This document shows positions 51,501 through 62,239 of a stretch of 64,000 bases of DNA, in pieces. Below the pieces are notes generated by a model. That model saw only the letters and a program-made list of their open reading frames with translations, did no database searches and was not told where the DNA came from. Within the stretch, counting starts at the first letter, position 1. The number at the start of each line of letters is the position of its first letter. The stretch spans positions 190,511,455 to 190,575,454 of the forward strand of contig CANTUZ010000001.1 of the NCBI GenBank assembly GCA_947846985.1, in the 5' to 3' direction. The stretch is from Fratercula arctica. Its lineage: Eukaryota; Chordata; Aves; Charadriiformes; Alcidae. A program made the translations under genes and the position numbers.

Positions 51501-54500
51501 ATTTAAACTATGTTCTGTGAATAAACTTTATGTATTCACAAAACTCTGTCTTAGTTGGCCACCTGTGAGAGACCCTTTCGGATGGTTGGTTTTGCAGTGT
51601 CCAAGTTCTCTTGGTACTATACCTTCAAGGGATGTTTCAAGAAGACAGTGTCTTAAATAAGTCATAACTCTTTTGATCTCCACATGCTAGCACTCCTGTC
51701 TGTGTGGGGGATTTGCCCTGATACCAGTTGGTGTGGTTGTGGGTCACATCAGGAGAAAAGCAATGATGACTGACCAAACAGTTATTGCATGTGTTGGAAA
51801 TTTGGGATTTATTGACTGTGTGGCATTTTTGCATAATGAAACATCCCCACTGTTTTGTGGACGTTTGAACAAGATTAGCCAAACCCTAATGCAGTCTCCT
51901 GAGGCATCTCTAAACAATTGCCTTCTCTTTTGTGCATGTGCTTGAGCATTTCTTTCAGGATAAAAGAACTGTGACAATACAGAGGGGAGAATTGTTTTTA
52001 TTAAAGATAGCTGGAAACTGAACTAGCTAGGAAAGCCAACCAGCCAGCTGGGAAGCTTGCAGCATTCCTTGGTTTAGGTGCTGAAAGGGATTTGTGGTTT
52101 TCTTTATCTAGTAGCTTCAAAACATGAGGTCTAGGGATCATGTCTGGTCCCGCTGGGCTCTACTGTCTCAAGAGGAGGCTGTCTCACCTATGGCTAGTTC
52201 TCACTCTGTTAACCTTAGTAGAACAGTTAACCTTAGTTGACTTTGCTATCACTAAACCTGGGTAATACACAATATTGCCACATCATCCTCAATGTGTCAC
52301 CTGAGTTACCTTAAGACAATCCAAGTACCACTTTCCTTCCTTTTTTTTTTTGGAGCAGAATGATAATCGATACAACACTCAGTTACCAGCAGGTGGTATG
52401 CTATATTTCTTTACAACCACCTTCATGTTACTGTGTACATATGGATTGGATAAGCAACTTCATATAAATCAGTCTTATGATCAGGTCATCTAAAGACCAT
52501 TTAAATGATTTCATCCTGAAGTTGGTTGCATTTCGCTAAAGCTGGAAAGTGGTATGATGTACTGAATTATATTATCAAGCCAGGGGAGAATTTTTATTTT
52601 ATGCATACATTTAACAAAAGAATACAGTGAAAGTTTCAAAACACCATGCACCTTCTTATGACCTTCATAAATCTCAATTTTTTATGGCTTTTCTCTTTGT
52701 TCCCATGAAAATATTGATTCTAACTCTAATAGTATTGAGCGACTTATTTTGAATGTCAGCAATCTCCTAGAAGAAAGTGAGAGAGAGTTTTTTTCCCCAT
52801 CATCTTCAATATTGTTGGTACAGCCAGGAAAAAAAAAAAACAAAACAGGCACTGGAAGGTTGAGTTGCATGAGGCAGTTGTGAAACAGTGAAGACCATGT
52901 CTCCTACCTCAGGGTGCTCTCTTAACCACTACACTGGACTTCCGTACATGAACTCTTTTCCATGGAGAGCTGAAAGGTGAGTACTATGTTGCTACATTAA
53001 TATAATTTATTATTTGGTCACCAATCCATTAAACAGCTTCTGATGCAAGTATATTTATAGCTGAGTATGTAAGGTTGCACATTCCCTTCACTTAACTGTG
53101 ATCAGCTGAGGCAATGCCAGTTAAAACTGACACTCAAAAAAGTGTGTGGATGATTATTTAGTTTCATCTTCCTTGTGTTTTTCTAACTGATACCTGCAGT
53201 CCAATTAGTGGCATAGGCCATTAATAAATTCAAGGTCAAATTATATTACCTTTCTTAAAAATTAGAGGGAAATGAGCTAGAAGAATTGGAAATATCAGCC
53301 AGGCAAAGCTCAAGGACCCTAATAGATTTACTGACCTTTATTCTTGAGATGGGTTAGTTGTCATTATAGTGCTAGGAATGTTTCCTTAAATAATTTAGAT
53401 GTCATTGCTTGATTCTTAAAGCACTTCATCAAAGTTCTGTGAAGCCAAAAAAGCATGGATAAATATGGACACTCCTCAGAAATAAAATAGACAAAATTGC
53501 TGCTCCATTACATCCCAGGTAGATACCTTTAAGTTTCTGCTCAGCTGTTTAAAGAACTTCCAATATACTCCTGAATAATTAGTTCAATAATAATGAGCAT
53601 CCTGAAGTAGAAAAACAAAAAGCCCATTTATATGTCTCTTCACACTGAGAACTTTTCTTCTATTTTCATTTTAGCAAAATTCCTTTAGAACTGGTGGCCC
53701 AATGAGAAAGAACTTGGGTAAAGAACAGCCAGAGTTTAAATCACATGGTTTCCGTATGTGAAGTAAACACAAAACCATAGAACTTAAATACTGAACTTCT
53801 AAGCAAACTTCAGAGATTAAGTTCTTTATTTATGGATAAATTGAATGTAAGTAACTCTTACCTCCCTTGAGAAATTAGGGATGAATCACATCCGTTCCTC
53901 TTTTGTGCACATTTGAGGAGCAGACTCATAAAGGGTACCTTTGAGTACAGCATCTGGGTTCTATTGGCTTTTCAATGACAGGGTCCTGAAGACTATTTAT
54001 CTGATAGTGTCCACATTTCCACTGCCTGACATGCACAAAAACATCAAACTGAGCAGAAGCCATGAACTAGGACTGCTTATTGATAGCTACTTACTGGTTC
54101 CCGTTTTCTCAGAATCCTCCCCAGCCAATATTCAAAATGCATTACAAGTGGCAAAGGACATACAAGATAAGAAAAAAAATTGTTTAACAAATAAATTAGA
54201 AAAAATATAAAGTGTAGGCCATAACTTACAGAGAAGCGGAGCAATTGATGTCACCGAGAAGAAAAAAATCTTCAGTCCTTTTACTTTTGTTTTAATTTTC
54301 ATACAAAAGGTCAGTTGTGACCAGATGCTCAACACATGGATACTATATAGGAAGCAAGCCAGAATAGGAAAAGAACAGGTGAAAGAACATCTGGGTTTGT
54401 ACAGTGCACTCACACCAGGGTTAACTGATAAAATTTGCCCTCTTCAGTACTTAAGGAATTTACTGAAACAATTTCTGAATAATTAAAACTTGTTTGTGAG

Positions 54501-55196
54501 ACCTTATAGCAGATGGTGAGGTCTGTCAGGAGTAAAGAAAGATCAACTAAGTGAGTCAAACTCACTCTGATATCCAGAAAGCTACTGAAACAAATAATGA
54601 AATAATCAATTTTAAATATTTAGCGGATAACAATTTAATAAGAAACAGCCAACACTAATTTGTCAAGAGCAAGTCACGTCAAAGAAAGCAATTCCCTCTC
54701 TGACTACCTAGTGACTTTGACTGGTCTAGTAGATGAAGAAGTAACAAAAGTAGTGTATCTCAGCTTTACAAAGGCTTTTGTTCCATTACATCCTCTTAAG
54801 TAAGCTGAGGTGATAATAACTTACCAGAAAAGTATATAGCGTAGGCATACATCTGTGTTCAAAATCTGCACTCGAAAAACAGGGGTTGCTTGCCAAAAAA
54901 GTGGAGGCAGATATGCAATAGGTTACGTTGGAGAATATTGTAGTTTCAGGGTTCCAGTAACATCAGTTTAACCTGTGATTTAGATCACGTGTAAGGGAAT
55001 GGTATAATAAAATCTGTGGATAACAGAAATGCTTTATGGGTTGTGAGCTCTTTGGAGACGAGTTTAAAATCCAAAACTGTATTGCTAAATTGGGTAAATG
55101 ATCTGAAATAAAAATAAAAAAAAATTAGTTAAGGTAAATGCAGAGATCTATATTTAGCAAGGCAACACTAACTGTATAAATAAAAAGTGGGGACTT
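48554..55196. other. Non-coding, AT-rich sequence
   Basis: No gene recognised. C-rich CCCGCCCCCCCCCCCCGCC lies at about 51,054-51,072. The 49,190-49,400 block is G+C-richer, with overlapping frames on both strands. The 51,520-51,980 block has AATAAA, GAGAGACCC and overlapping frames of about 80 codons, but no ends that mark an element. Confidence 0.55.
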
Positions 55197-55219
55197 AGAA
55201 TCACAGAATCATAGAATGG
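55197..55219 (-). mobile_element. CR1 LINE, 3' terminus (part 1, split by LTR)
   Basis: AGAATCACAGAATCATAG is the complement of the CR1 3' tail. It ends in AATGG at 55,215-55,219, where the LTR starts, and continues at 55,940 with the same AATGG followed by TTTAAGTTGGAAGAGACC. Confidence 0.9.
55215..55219. repeat. Target-site duplication, left copy (AATGG)
   Basis: AATGG immediately precedes the TGTGGCAG start of the LTR and recurs immediately after its CA end at 55,940-55,944. Both copies fit the CR1 sequence that was the target. Confidence 0.85.
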
Positions 55220-55419
55220 TGTGGCAGTGTGCTCTCCCCTTTTCCCCCTTCCCCCCCGCCCCTCAGCTCCAGCTCAAGCCATGGTCATCAGCGGGAGTTG
55301 TTATGAATTGCACTTGAACTACGGGGGATGGCTGGCAACATAGTCAAAAAACTGTCTGGAATGGGGACCTAGATATCTTGTTCCTTTGCAAATATGACTA
55401 TAGGTCAATTATCTTACTC

Positions 55420-55427
55420 TATAAATA
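55420..55427 (+). promoter_or_regulatory. LTR TATA box (TATAAATA)
   Basis: It lies about 200 bp into the LTR. The expected start site would be about 25-30 bp downstream, near 55,450. TCAATTATC just upstream is a weak CAAT-like site. Confidence 0.6.
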
Positions 55428-55882
55428 GCGGACAGCCCAAGAACCCTTTGAGCTCTCCTGCATGGCAGCAGGCTGCACGTCAGGATTCTCCCTTGAGTGG
55501 GGACGCTCGCTTAAGGTTCTGCTCCTTGAGGTTGAGGGATTCCTTGCCACAACAGATTCTCGGTAAGTGACTAATAGCACGCTAAACTTTGAAATCTTAG
55601 CTAAGTGATATAAAGGATTGATTGCACATATATAATCCTTTAGACATAAACTGTTGACCAAGTCTGGGACTAGGATTGGATCCAGCCACACCTAGACTCG
55701 TCTCTGAGAAGGAGTTTAGAAAGCAAGAGGGTCCTTTCTGAACCTCGTGACTCAATGGGTCTCCCTGACAGCTTGTCTGACCCTGGCCTCTATGCAGTAA
55801 ATAATCGAGTATACCGTGTCATCTAATCTCGTAAAACACTGTCGTATTCACTGCTAACTTTGTTAAATTACTGTTTTATGTT

Positions 55883-55888
55883 AATAAA
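55883..55888 (+). terminator. LTR polyadenylation signal AATAAA
   Basis: AATAAA lies 51 bp before the LTR end, followed by a T-rich stretch (TTTCACTACTTCTCTC). This is the normal arrangement at an R/U5 boundary. Confidence 0.55.
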
Positions 55889-55939
55889 TATTTCACTACT
55901 TCTCTCTTACAAGTGAAGTTAATCACTCTGCCCACAACA

Positions 55940-56718
55940 AATGGTTTAAGTTGGAAGAGACCTTCAAAGATCATCTAGTCCAAAGCAGGTCAGGTTCCTC
56001 AAAGCCCAATCTAACCTGGCCTTGAACACTTCCAGGGATGGGGCAGCCACAGCTTCTCTGGGCAACCTGTTCCGGTGTTTCACCAACCTCATTGTAAAGA
56101 ATTTCTTCCTTATATCCAACCTAAATCTACCCTCTTTTGCCTCTTGTCCTGTCACTACAGGCCTTGTTTAAAAGTTTCTCTTTCTTATAAGCCCCCTTTA
56201 TACATTGAAAAGCTGCAATAAGGTCTCCTCCGAGCCTTCTCTTCTCCAGGCTAAACAATCCCAACTCTCTCAGCCTGTCCTCATAGGAGAGGTGCTCCAG
56301 CCCACTGATAATTTTTGTGGCCCTCCTCTGGACCTGCTTCAACAGGTCTGTGTCTGTCTTATACTGGGGCCCCCAGACCTGGACACAGTACTCCAGGTGG
56401 GGTCTCACGAGAGCAGAATAAAGGGGAAGAATCACCTCCCTTGACCTGCTACTGGCCAGGCTTCTTTTGATGCAGCCCAGGATATGTTGGGCTTTCTGGG
56501 CTGCAAGCGCATATTGTCAGCTCATGTCCAGCTTTTCATCCACCAGTATCTCCAAGACCTTCTCCTTAGGGCTGCTCTCAATCCATTCATCCCCCAGTCT
56601 GTAGTGATATTGGGGACCACTCTAACCCAGGTGCAGGAGCTTGCACTTGGCCTTGTTGAACTTCATGATGTTAAAGACTTCATTAAGTCCTTCATGAAGT
56701 TAAGGACTTCTTAATTGG
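55940..56718 (-). mobile_element. CR1 LINE, main part (part 2, 5' of the LTR insertion)
   Basis: It continues the CR1 interrupted at 55,219. On the minus strand, 56,127-56,435 reads [40 protein letters not shown] and [16 protein letters not shown]. The next segment, 55,964-56,155, reads [20 protein letters not shown] and [16 protein letters not shown] deletion or frameshift lies near 56,140. The 5' part reaches the CCCAGGTGCAGGAGCTTGCA block near 56,625, and the end is blurred by a local 29-bp duplication. No complete ORF2 remains. Confidence 0.95.
56661..56718. repeat. Two-copy tandem duplication, 29-bp period
   Basis: CTTCATGATGTTAAAGACTT at 56,661 is repeated as CTTCATGAAGTTAAGGACTT at 56,690, each followed by C(A/T)TTAA. 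The second copy creates an AAGTCCTT/AAGGACTT inverted pair (56,685-56,692 and 56,702-56,709). Confidence 0.75.
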
Positions 56719-56764
56719 ACAGCAGTAGGACACAAAAAGTCCAAGGTCTGTAGTGGATCACAAA

Positions 56765-57003
56765 CAGGGCAAGATGTGCCAGGTGAGGTTTAGACTGGAC
56801 TTTAGGAAGCATTTCTTTACTGTGAGGGTGGTCAAACCCTGGAACAGGCTTCCCTAAGAGGTGGTCAATGCCCCAAGCTTGTCAGTGTTTAAGAGGCATT
56901 TGGACAATGCCCTTAACAGCATGCTTTAACTTTTGGTCAGTCCTGAATCAGTCAGGCAGTTGGATTAGATGATTATTGTAGGTCCCTTCCAACCGAAAGA
57001 GTC
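56765..57003 (+). mobile_element. CR1 LINE, 3' fragment in plus orientation
   Basis: GTGAGGTTTAGACTGGACTT, then AGCATTTCTTTACTGTGAGG, CCCTGGAACAGGCTTCCCTA and CAAGCTTGTCAGTGTTTAAG match the ORF2 end and 3'UTR. It ends TTGGATTAGATGATTATTGT then AGGTCCCTTCCAACCGAAAG. The normal tail has been replaced by, or expanded into, the (CCCTT)n array. It is divergent in orientation to the minus-strand CR1 at 55.9-56.7 kb. Confidence 0.9.
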
Positions 57004-57247
57004 TTCCCTTCCCTTCCCTTCCCTTCCCTTCCCTTCCCTTCCCTTCCCTTCCCTTCCCTTCCCTTCCCTTCCCTTCCCTTCCCTTCCCTTCCCTTCCCTT
57101 CCCTTCCCTTCCCTTCCCTTCCCTTCCCTTCCCTTCCCTTCCCTTCCTTCCCTTCCCTTCCCTTCCCTTCCCTTCCCTTCCCTTCCCTTCCCTTCCCTTC
57201 CCTTCCCTTCCCTTCCCTTCCCTTCCCTTCCCTTCCCTTCCCTTCTT
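57004..57247. repeat. (CCCTT)n pentanucleotide microsatellite, about 48 units
   Basis: A pure CCCTT array of about 240 bp with a single one-base loss near 57,146 that shifts the phase. All pyrimidines are on the plus strand and all purines on the minus strand. Long open frames across it on both strands (FPSLP or GREGK repeats) are artefacts of a 5-bp unit that contains no stop codon in any frame. It starts exactly where the CR1 3' tail should be. Confidence 0.97.
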
Positions 57248-59377
57248 TTCTGAAAGGAATTAAAAAAAAAATAATCTTCATTTTGGGACATATGAACAGA
57301 GGTGTGAAGCTTAACATAATTATGCATAATTATTGCATTGCATTCGGAACTTGCATTCGGTGGGCCCTGATGTAGATTTATCAGGTATATCTGTCTATAT
57401 TATCGGATCCACAGGAATCCCCATCTCTTTGGGCTCACCCGTGTTCAGGAGGGATGTGACCATACTGCAAAGGGTCCAGAAGAGGACAAAAAAAGGATAA
57501 AATATTTAGAAAATAATTATTATAAAGTGGAAAAGAACAGAGGTCATTTAACAATGCAAAATGGTGAAATGTTGAAAAACCCACCAGTCAGACATCCTAC
57601 CGAAATATTTCCTCTATCAGTTAAATACTTACACTTCACTTAAAACCTACATGGCTTTTTCCATACGTTTGCATCAATTTTTCTGGGTACCCAGGGCCTC
57701 AGGCTACTGAATTTCAAAAAGGAGCTACTGCTGGCATACACAGATAATGACACAAGCAGTACAGCTAATCAGACTCACACACAGAGTAAGGTACAGATGG
57801 TCTCTTCACACGTACTTGATTTCTCTACCCATGACTGGCCATTGGCATCATGCCCAGGAACGTACAGAAACATCTTAGTTGTTTAGGCTAGAAAGCAGAA
57901 GTCTGACTAAGGGACGGAATGGCAGCTCTAAGTGTTAAAAAAAGACAAAACCAGAGTCCTTCACGAAGAACAATGATATGATCAGTTGGTCACCACATTC
58001 TCTGGTGCTAGCTGAGATGTGACTAATTTATGTGAGAAAAATTTAGATTATATATCAGGGATTAGAATCTGTATGGTGCAACTTTCTGTAATGTGCTATC
58101 CAAAGTCTACTTTGTTGAATGATTCAGTAGATGAACTTGGCATTTATCTGAATGCAGATCTCTTTTCTCTTTAGCTATTAATTTCTAGCTGAAGTAATAG
58201 CAGCATTATCACCTGCAAATGCTAATATGTTAGCCGAATTCAAACCATTTCACTATTTTACCACACTTTTTGCATTTACAGGTATTGTTAATACAATTTC
58301 ATTACTGTCTTGGCTGTAATCAAAATTACAAAAAAAAAAAAAAATTTCCTCTTTGAATTTGTAGTAATAAGTAGCTACAAAGACATTTTGCTATTTCTGT
58401 GCTTTGAGGTCTTAGTAGCCACAGGAAAAAAGCATGAAAAAAGCCCAAACCAATTCCTCATCCCAATCAATCTTTAGCTATCTTCACAATTAAGAAAGAA
58501 GCCAATATAATGCTGGCAATGAATTTCTTGGTCCTGCTGAGATGCATCATTTTATCCTAGGGGAGCACGTATCTTGGGAAACAGTTCTATTTAATTCGCA
58601 ACCGTAATCAAGTGATGTGATTTTATTTATGTAGGAAAAGTGTATGAATTTTATTTACAAATGGATTTCAGCAGGATGTAGCTCACAACCTTGGGTAATC
58701 ACACTGAAAGGGCTTACAACTATTCTTATGTGTAGCATGAGTGGGATTTTCTACAGCTCTGATCCACTGCTAAATAGCTCAAAACTTCCATTAACGTTGT
58801 CTGTCACCAGTTTCTCAAAAGGTTTTATGCTTTCATTTGCTTTGCTAACCTAAAAGACACACTTTTGCTAAGGTCCTACACAATACAGCAGCTAGTAGTA
58901 ATCACTACTATTGTTTTCTTTTAGTATTTTTTACTTTTCTGCTAACACTATCTACTTGTCAGGAAACCACTCCAGTGGCTTTGAATCAGAGATAGCTTGA
59001 CATTTCTCAGATGTGGATGAGGAAGAAGACCAAAGATGTGCTTAGGGGAGACTCATTCTGGAGGCTGTTGAAGAAACTGAATCAGGTTGAGGACACCTTC
59101 CTGGGTTGCAAGCTGCTTGTAGTGGTATCCACTGTCAGAAGACCATCTCCAGAGCTCTCCCCAAAGCTATGCTCCCAGTTGACAGAACAAGGTAAAGTCC
59201 ATGGGGAGTGGCTGGGCTAAGGGTCCAGCTAACAGGCAACTTGGCGTGTGACACAGTTTGGGGGAGCATTATAAACAAGAGACCTGTTTCGCTGGACCAA
59301 GATCAGATGCCCACTCCTATGCTTTGCTACCTTTGAAGGGGAATCAAAGCAGACAGGAGCTAGGAGGACATTTAGAT
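57248..59377. other. Mostly non-coding; small CR1-like scrap at about 57,440-57,500
   Basis: GTTCAGGAGGGATGTGACCA, then CAAAGGGTCCAGAAGAGGAC, resembles the plus-strand CR1 GAGGGTCCAGAGGAGGACAA block, giving a short diverged fragment. A14 lies near 58,330. Nothing else recognisable; open frames at 58,644-59,220 show no domain. Confidence 0.45.
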
Positions 59378-59775
59378 TTCATAGAATCATAAATTCATAG
59401 AATTGCCTAGGTTGGAAGGGACCTTTCAGATCATCGAGTCCAACCATCAACCTAACTCTGGCAAAAACCATCACTAAACCATTTCTCTAAGCACTATGTC
59501 TACCCGTCTTTTAAATACCTCCAGGGATGGTGCCTCAACCACTTCCCTGGGCAGCCTGTTCCAATGCTTAATAACCCTTTCAGTGTAAAATTTTTTCCTA
59601 ATATCCAGTCTAAACCTCCCCTGGTGCAACTTGAGGCCGTTTCCTCTTGTCCTATCACCTGTTACTTGGGAGAAGAGATTGACCCCCACCTCTCTACAAC
59701 CTCCTTTCAGGTAGTTGTAGAGAGTGATAAGGTCTCCCCTCAGCCTCCTTTTCTCTAGGCTAAATAACCCCAGAT
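59378..59775 (-). mobile_element. CR1 LINE, 5'-truncated copy
   Basis: It opens TTCATAGAATCATAAATTCA (complement of tail), then CCTAGGTTGGAAGGGACCTT. A minus-strand frame, 59,474-59,689, reads [20 protein letters not shown], then [20 protein letters not shown]. It is truncated 5' at the LFSLEKRR region near 59,775. It is the same subfamily as the scrap at 45.6 kb, judged by the shared TTTCAGATCATCGAGTCC. Confidence 0.94.
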
Positions 59776-62239
59776 TAGTCCCATCATGACTGTGTAGCAG
59801 AAGCCGAAAATTCCCATGCTCCTGGCAACTTCATGTAATAGCCTTCATTGATCTTGTCAGCATCATGCATAACACAGTCTATTTTTTCCATGTGGTCTGT
59901 AAAATCATCCTGGAAGTGCAATACAATTTGAGAGTGAGGGGGTAAGTGGCTGTAGGAAGGCACTGGAAGTTTGGCTCTGATTATAAGGCTTTAGTCATAA
60001 TCTACTATCATACGAAGGATGCTCCACACCTAAGGATTTCAAGAGTGGTGTTCAAAAATACCACTTGAGAGTTATGGCCTAAGTCATGAATTCTAGAATA
60101 GCTACACTGAAAATATGCAGTGCAACCAGGAAAGGGTTAATGGCTTATTGGAATTGAAGAATTGTTCTTAATGGGTGCAAAACTCCATCTGCTTTCATGG
60201 TGTGAACAGGGAAAATTATGGTACTATCTATGCCATCCATTTCCTTCTCCTCTGATGCATTATAATAGCGTCTAAAGAAAGAACTAGCCAGCACACTGTT
60301 TTCTCTATTATGCAAACTGAACTTTTCAAATCTATGAAGGATGTCAGCAAAAGTTGTCAGTCTTGTACACGGATCATTACCAGTTTTGAAAGGTGAGACT
60401 CAGAAATGCAGATTGTAGGTTAGCTTCTTTCTCTCCCTCTCCCCCTCCATCACTTTCTTTCTTTCTTCCCTGCTCCCTCACCGTTCTCATTTATTTTCTT
60501 TTTTTCTTTTCTTCTTTTTTTTTTTTTATTCTTTACAATAAGAAGGAGAGTTTTGCAAGACAACATAAAAGTCTGATAAAGGACAATTGTTCAGAGAAAT
60601 CATCGAGAACAGAAAATGCTTTTGCCATTTGTTATGCACTCAAGCAAGTGCTACAATAAACAAGAGACTTTCATTCTGTTTACTTTGGCTGAGCCAAATA
60701 GTAAAAATATCAAATGTTTGTGACTTAGTTACACATGCCTGGAATGCTTATGTTGTGTAGCTTTAGTGCATACATTCATGTTTGCTTTGCTAGCTGCACT
60801 CATGATGTGCGCAGATGAAGATGGACATCATATAGCATGAGTTACAATGTTTGGGGTGAAGAACAGCTTATCTCAGTGATGCTCTGTGTGCTGTAAAGGC
60901 TGAGCCTCTTAGGCTGATAAATCTCAGTGAATCCTGTGTTAAAACACACTTATAATAAAAAGATTTTGTTTTCTTTTCATTTAAAGAAAGTCACCTGTCC
61001 TGAAGGTCCAACTTTCGTATTTTATCATAGGCTTTGAACTTTTTTTCCCATGCTTACTTACCCAAAGGTCTATATTCAAAGAAAAATCCACGAATCTGAC
61101 TGCCTGCTTAGTCCTGGAAATATTAAACTACTCTCTCAAACTGTTCAGATTGATTCCTACTTCAGGCATCTCTGTGCCTACATCTCTCTGTGGGGTGTGG
61201 GACCACGATCCAGCTGCAGCAAGACATTCTCACCCTCAGCTGCCCAGGGTGCAGGTCTCTCCCCAGGCCTTGGAGGGGTACCAGTGGGAGATGGCAAAAG
61301 TGTGATTGTTATCCCAGTTGCCAGACCCAGACCTTCCCCACACAGCTGAGTGCCCATGCTATGGGCTTATAGCTATCCTTTCGGGAGTCATGAATTTGCC
61401 TCTGTTGGTTACACAGAGTCTGTCAGGAGAAGAATGCATTAATAGCCTGGTAACATTGAGGTCTCTTTTGGGATATAAAAGCTGTGGATTCAAATTAGTC
61501 AGCATTTGAGGAGGGATCACAAAAGAAGTTTTCATGTTTCCTGTGTTCATAGAGGATGTTGGAGGATGGAAATGGAAACCTGTAAGTGAAGGAAGCAGGT
61601 TGCACAAAAACGCCCTGTAACACTCTTGGACAGATACCTGAGAACGGTTTCAGGCACATACTTTTCATTACCATTTAATTTTGGATGGTTTGGGTGTATC
61701 AGCTTGTTGGTTCTTCAGCCCTTGCGTGGTAACTAGTTTTCCCCCATATCTTGTACAGGAGTTTTGGGAACTTAGGACAGCAATCTGAAGCCCACTCTTG
61801 CAGCCTGACACCCAAGTTTCCGCATTTTCCATAACTGAATGCAGCAGAACCCAAGGCCCTTCATCGAAGGATGGCCAAATGAAATGCTTGGAAGTGACTC
61901 TTCCAGCCATCCTTGTGTGTCTGCTCTAGCACACTGACCTAAAATGATGTCTCCTGACTTCAAGGGGCACTGAATCAACTACCAGGCACTCAGGGACTAT
62001 TTTGCACAGGTATATGCATTGCTTTCTGATTTTCTAATGAAGCACCAAGCAGTTAGAGACTGATATATTTATTCTGCTTGTAGAGGAACTTAACAGAGAG
62101 CAGAATTTCTACTTTATCTGCTTTTGAATTCTTTTAAAAGTGGGCTTTTTTGAGATCCAGTAAGTTTAAATTATTCTCAGCAGGTAGTCTTGTCTGCCAT
62201 GTATATCAGGTGTTGAGGTATTATAACAATAAAAAAGGT
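59776..62239. other. Non-coding sequence
   Basis: No gene recognised. A pyrimidine-rich block lies at 60,421-60,530 (TTTCTTTCTTCCC and TTTTCTTTTTTTC runs). If the 62.2-62.8 kb segment is a 3' terminal exon, this stretch is intergenic DNA downstream of that gene. Confidence 0.5.

Larger units (their letters stand above)
55220..55939 (+). mobile_element. Solo LTR of an endogenous retrovirus, 720 bp
   Basis: The element begins TGTGGCAGTG and ends CCCACAACA, giving the TG...CA ends required of an LTR, and is flanked by a 5-bp duplication (AATGG). On the plus strand it carries a C-rich tract near 55,237-55,264, a TATA box TATAAATA at 55,420-55,427 and a polyadenylation signal AATAAA at 55,883-55,888, in the correct order for U3-R-U5. 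No internal viral sequence, primer-binding site or second LTR is present. CR1 sequence resumes directly on both sides, so the provirus was removed by LTR-LTR recombination. The only sizeable frame inside is antisense (55,419-55,691) and has no domain. A 5-bp duplication fits class I or class III (ERVL-like) integration better than the 6 bp usual for alpha- and betaretroviruses. The family cannot be named from the LTR alone. Confidence 0.87.

Noticed and set aside
51520..51985. Possible second LTR (AATAAA, GAGAGACCC, TG-starting text)
   Set aside because: No pair of TG/CA ends with a target duplication could be found, and the order of signals is not that of an LTR.
55419..55691. 90-codon minus-strand frame inside the LTR
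   Set aside because: Antisense to the LTR transcription signals, with no retroviral or other domain.
56965..57327. Overlapping open frames of 94-120 codons on both strands at 57 kb
   Set aside because: They are translations of the (CCCTT)n array, whose unit contains no stop codon in any frame.
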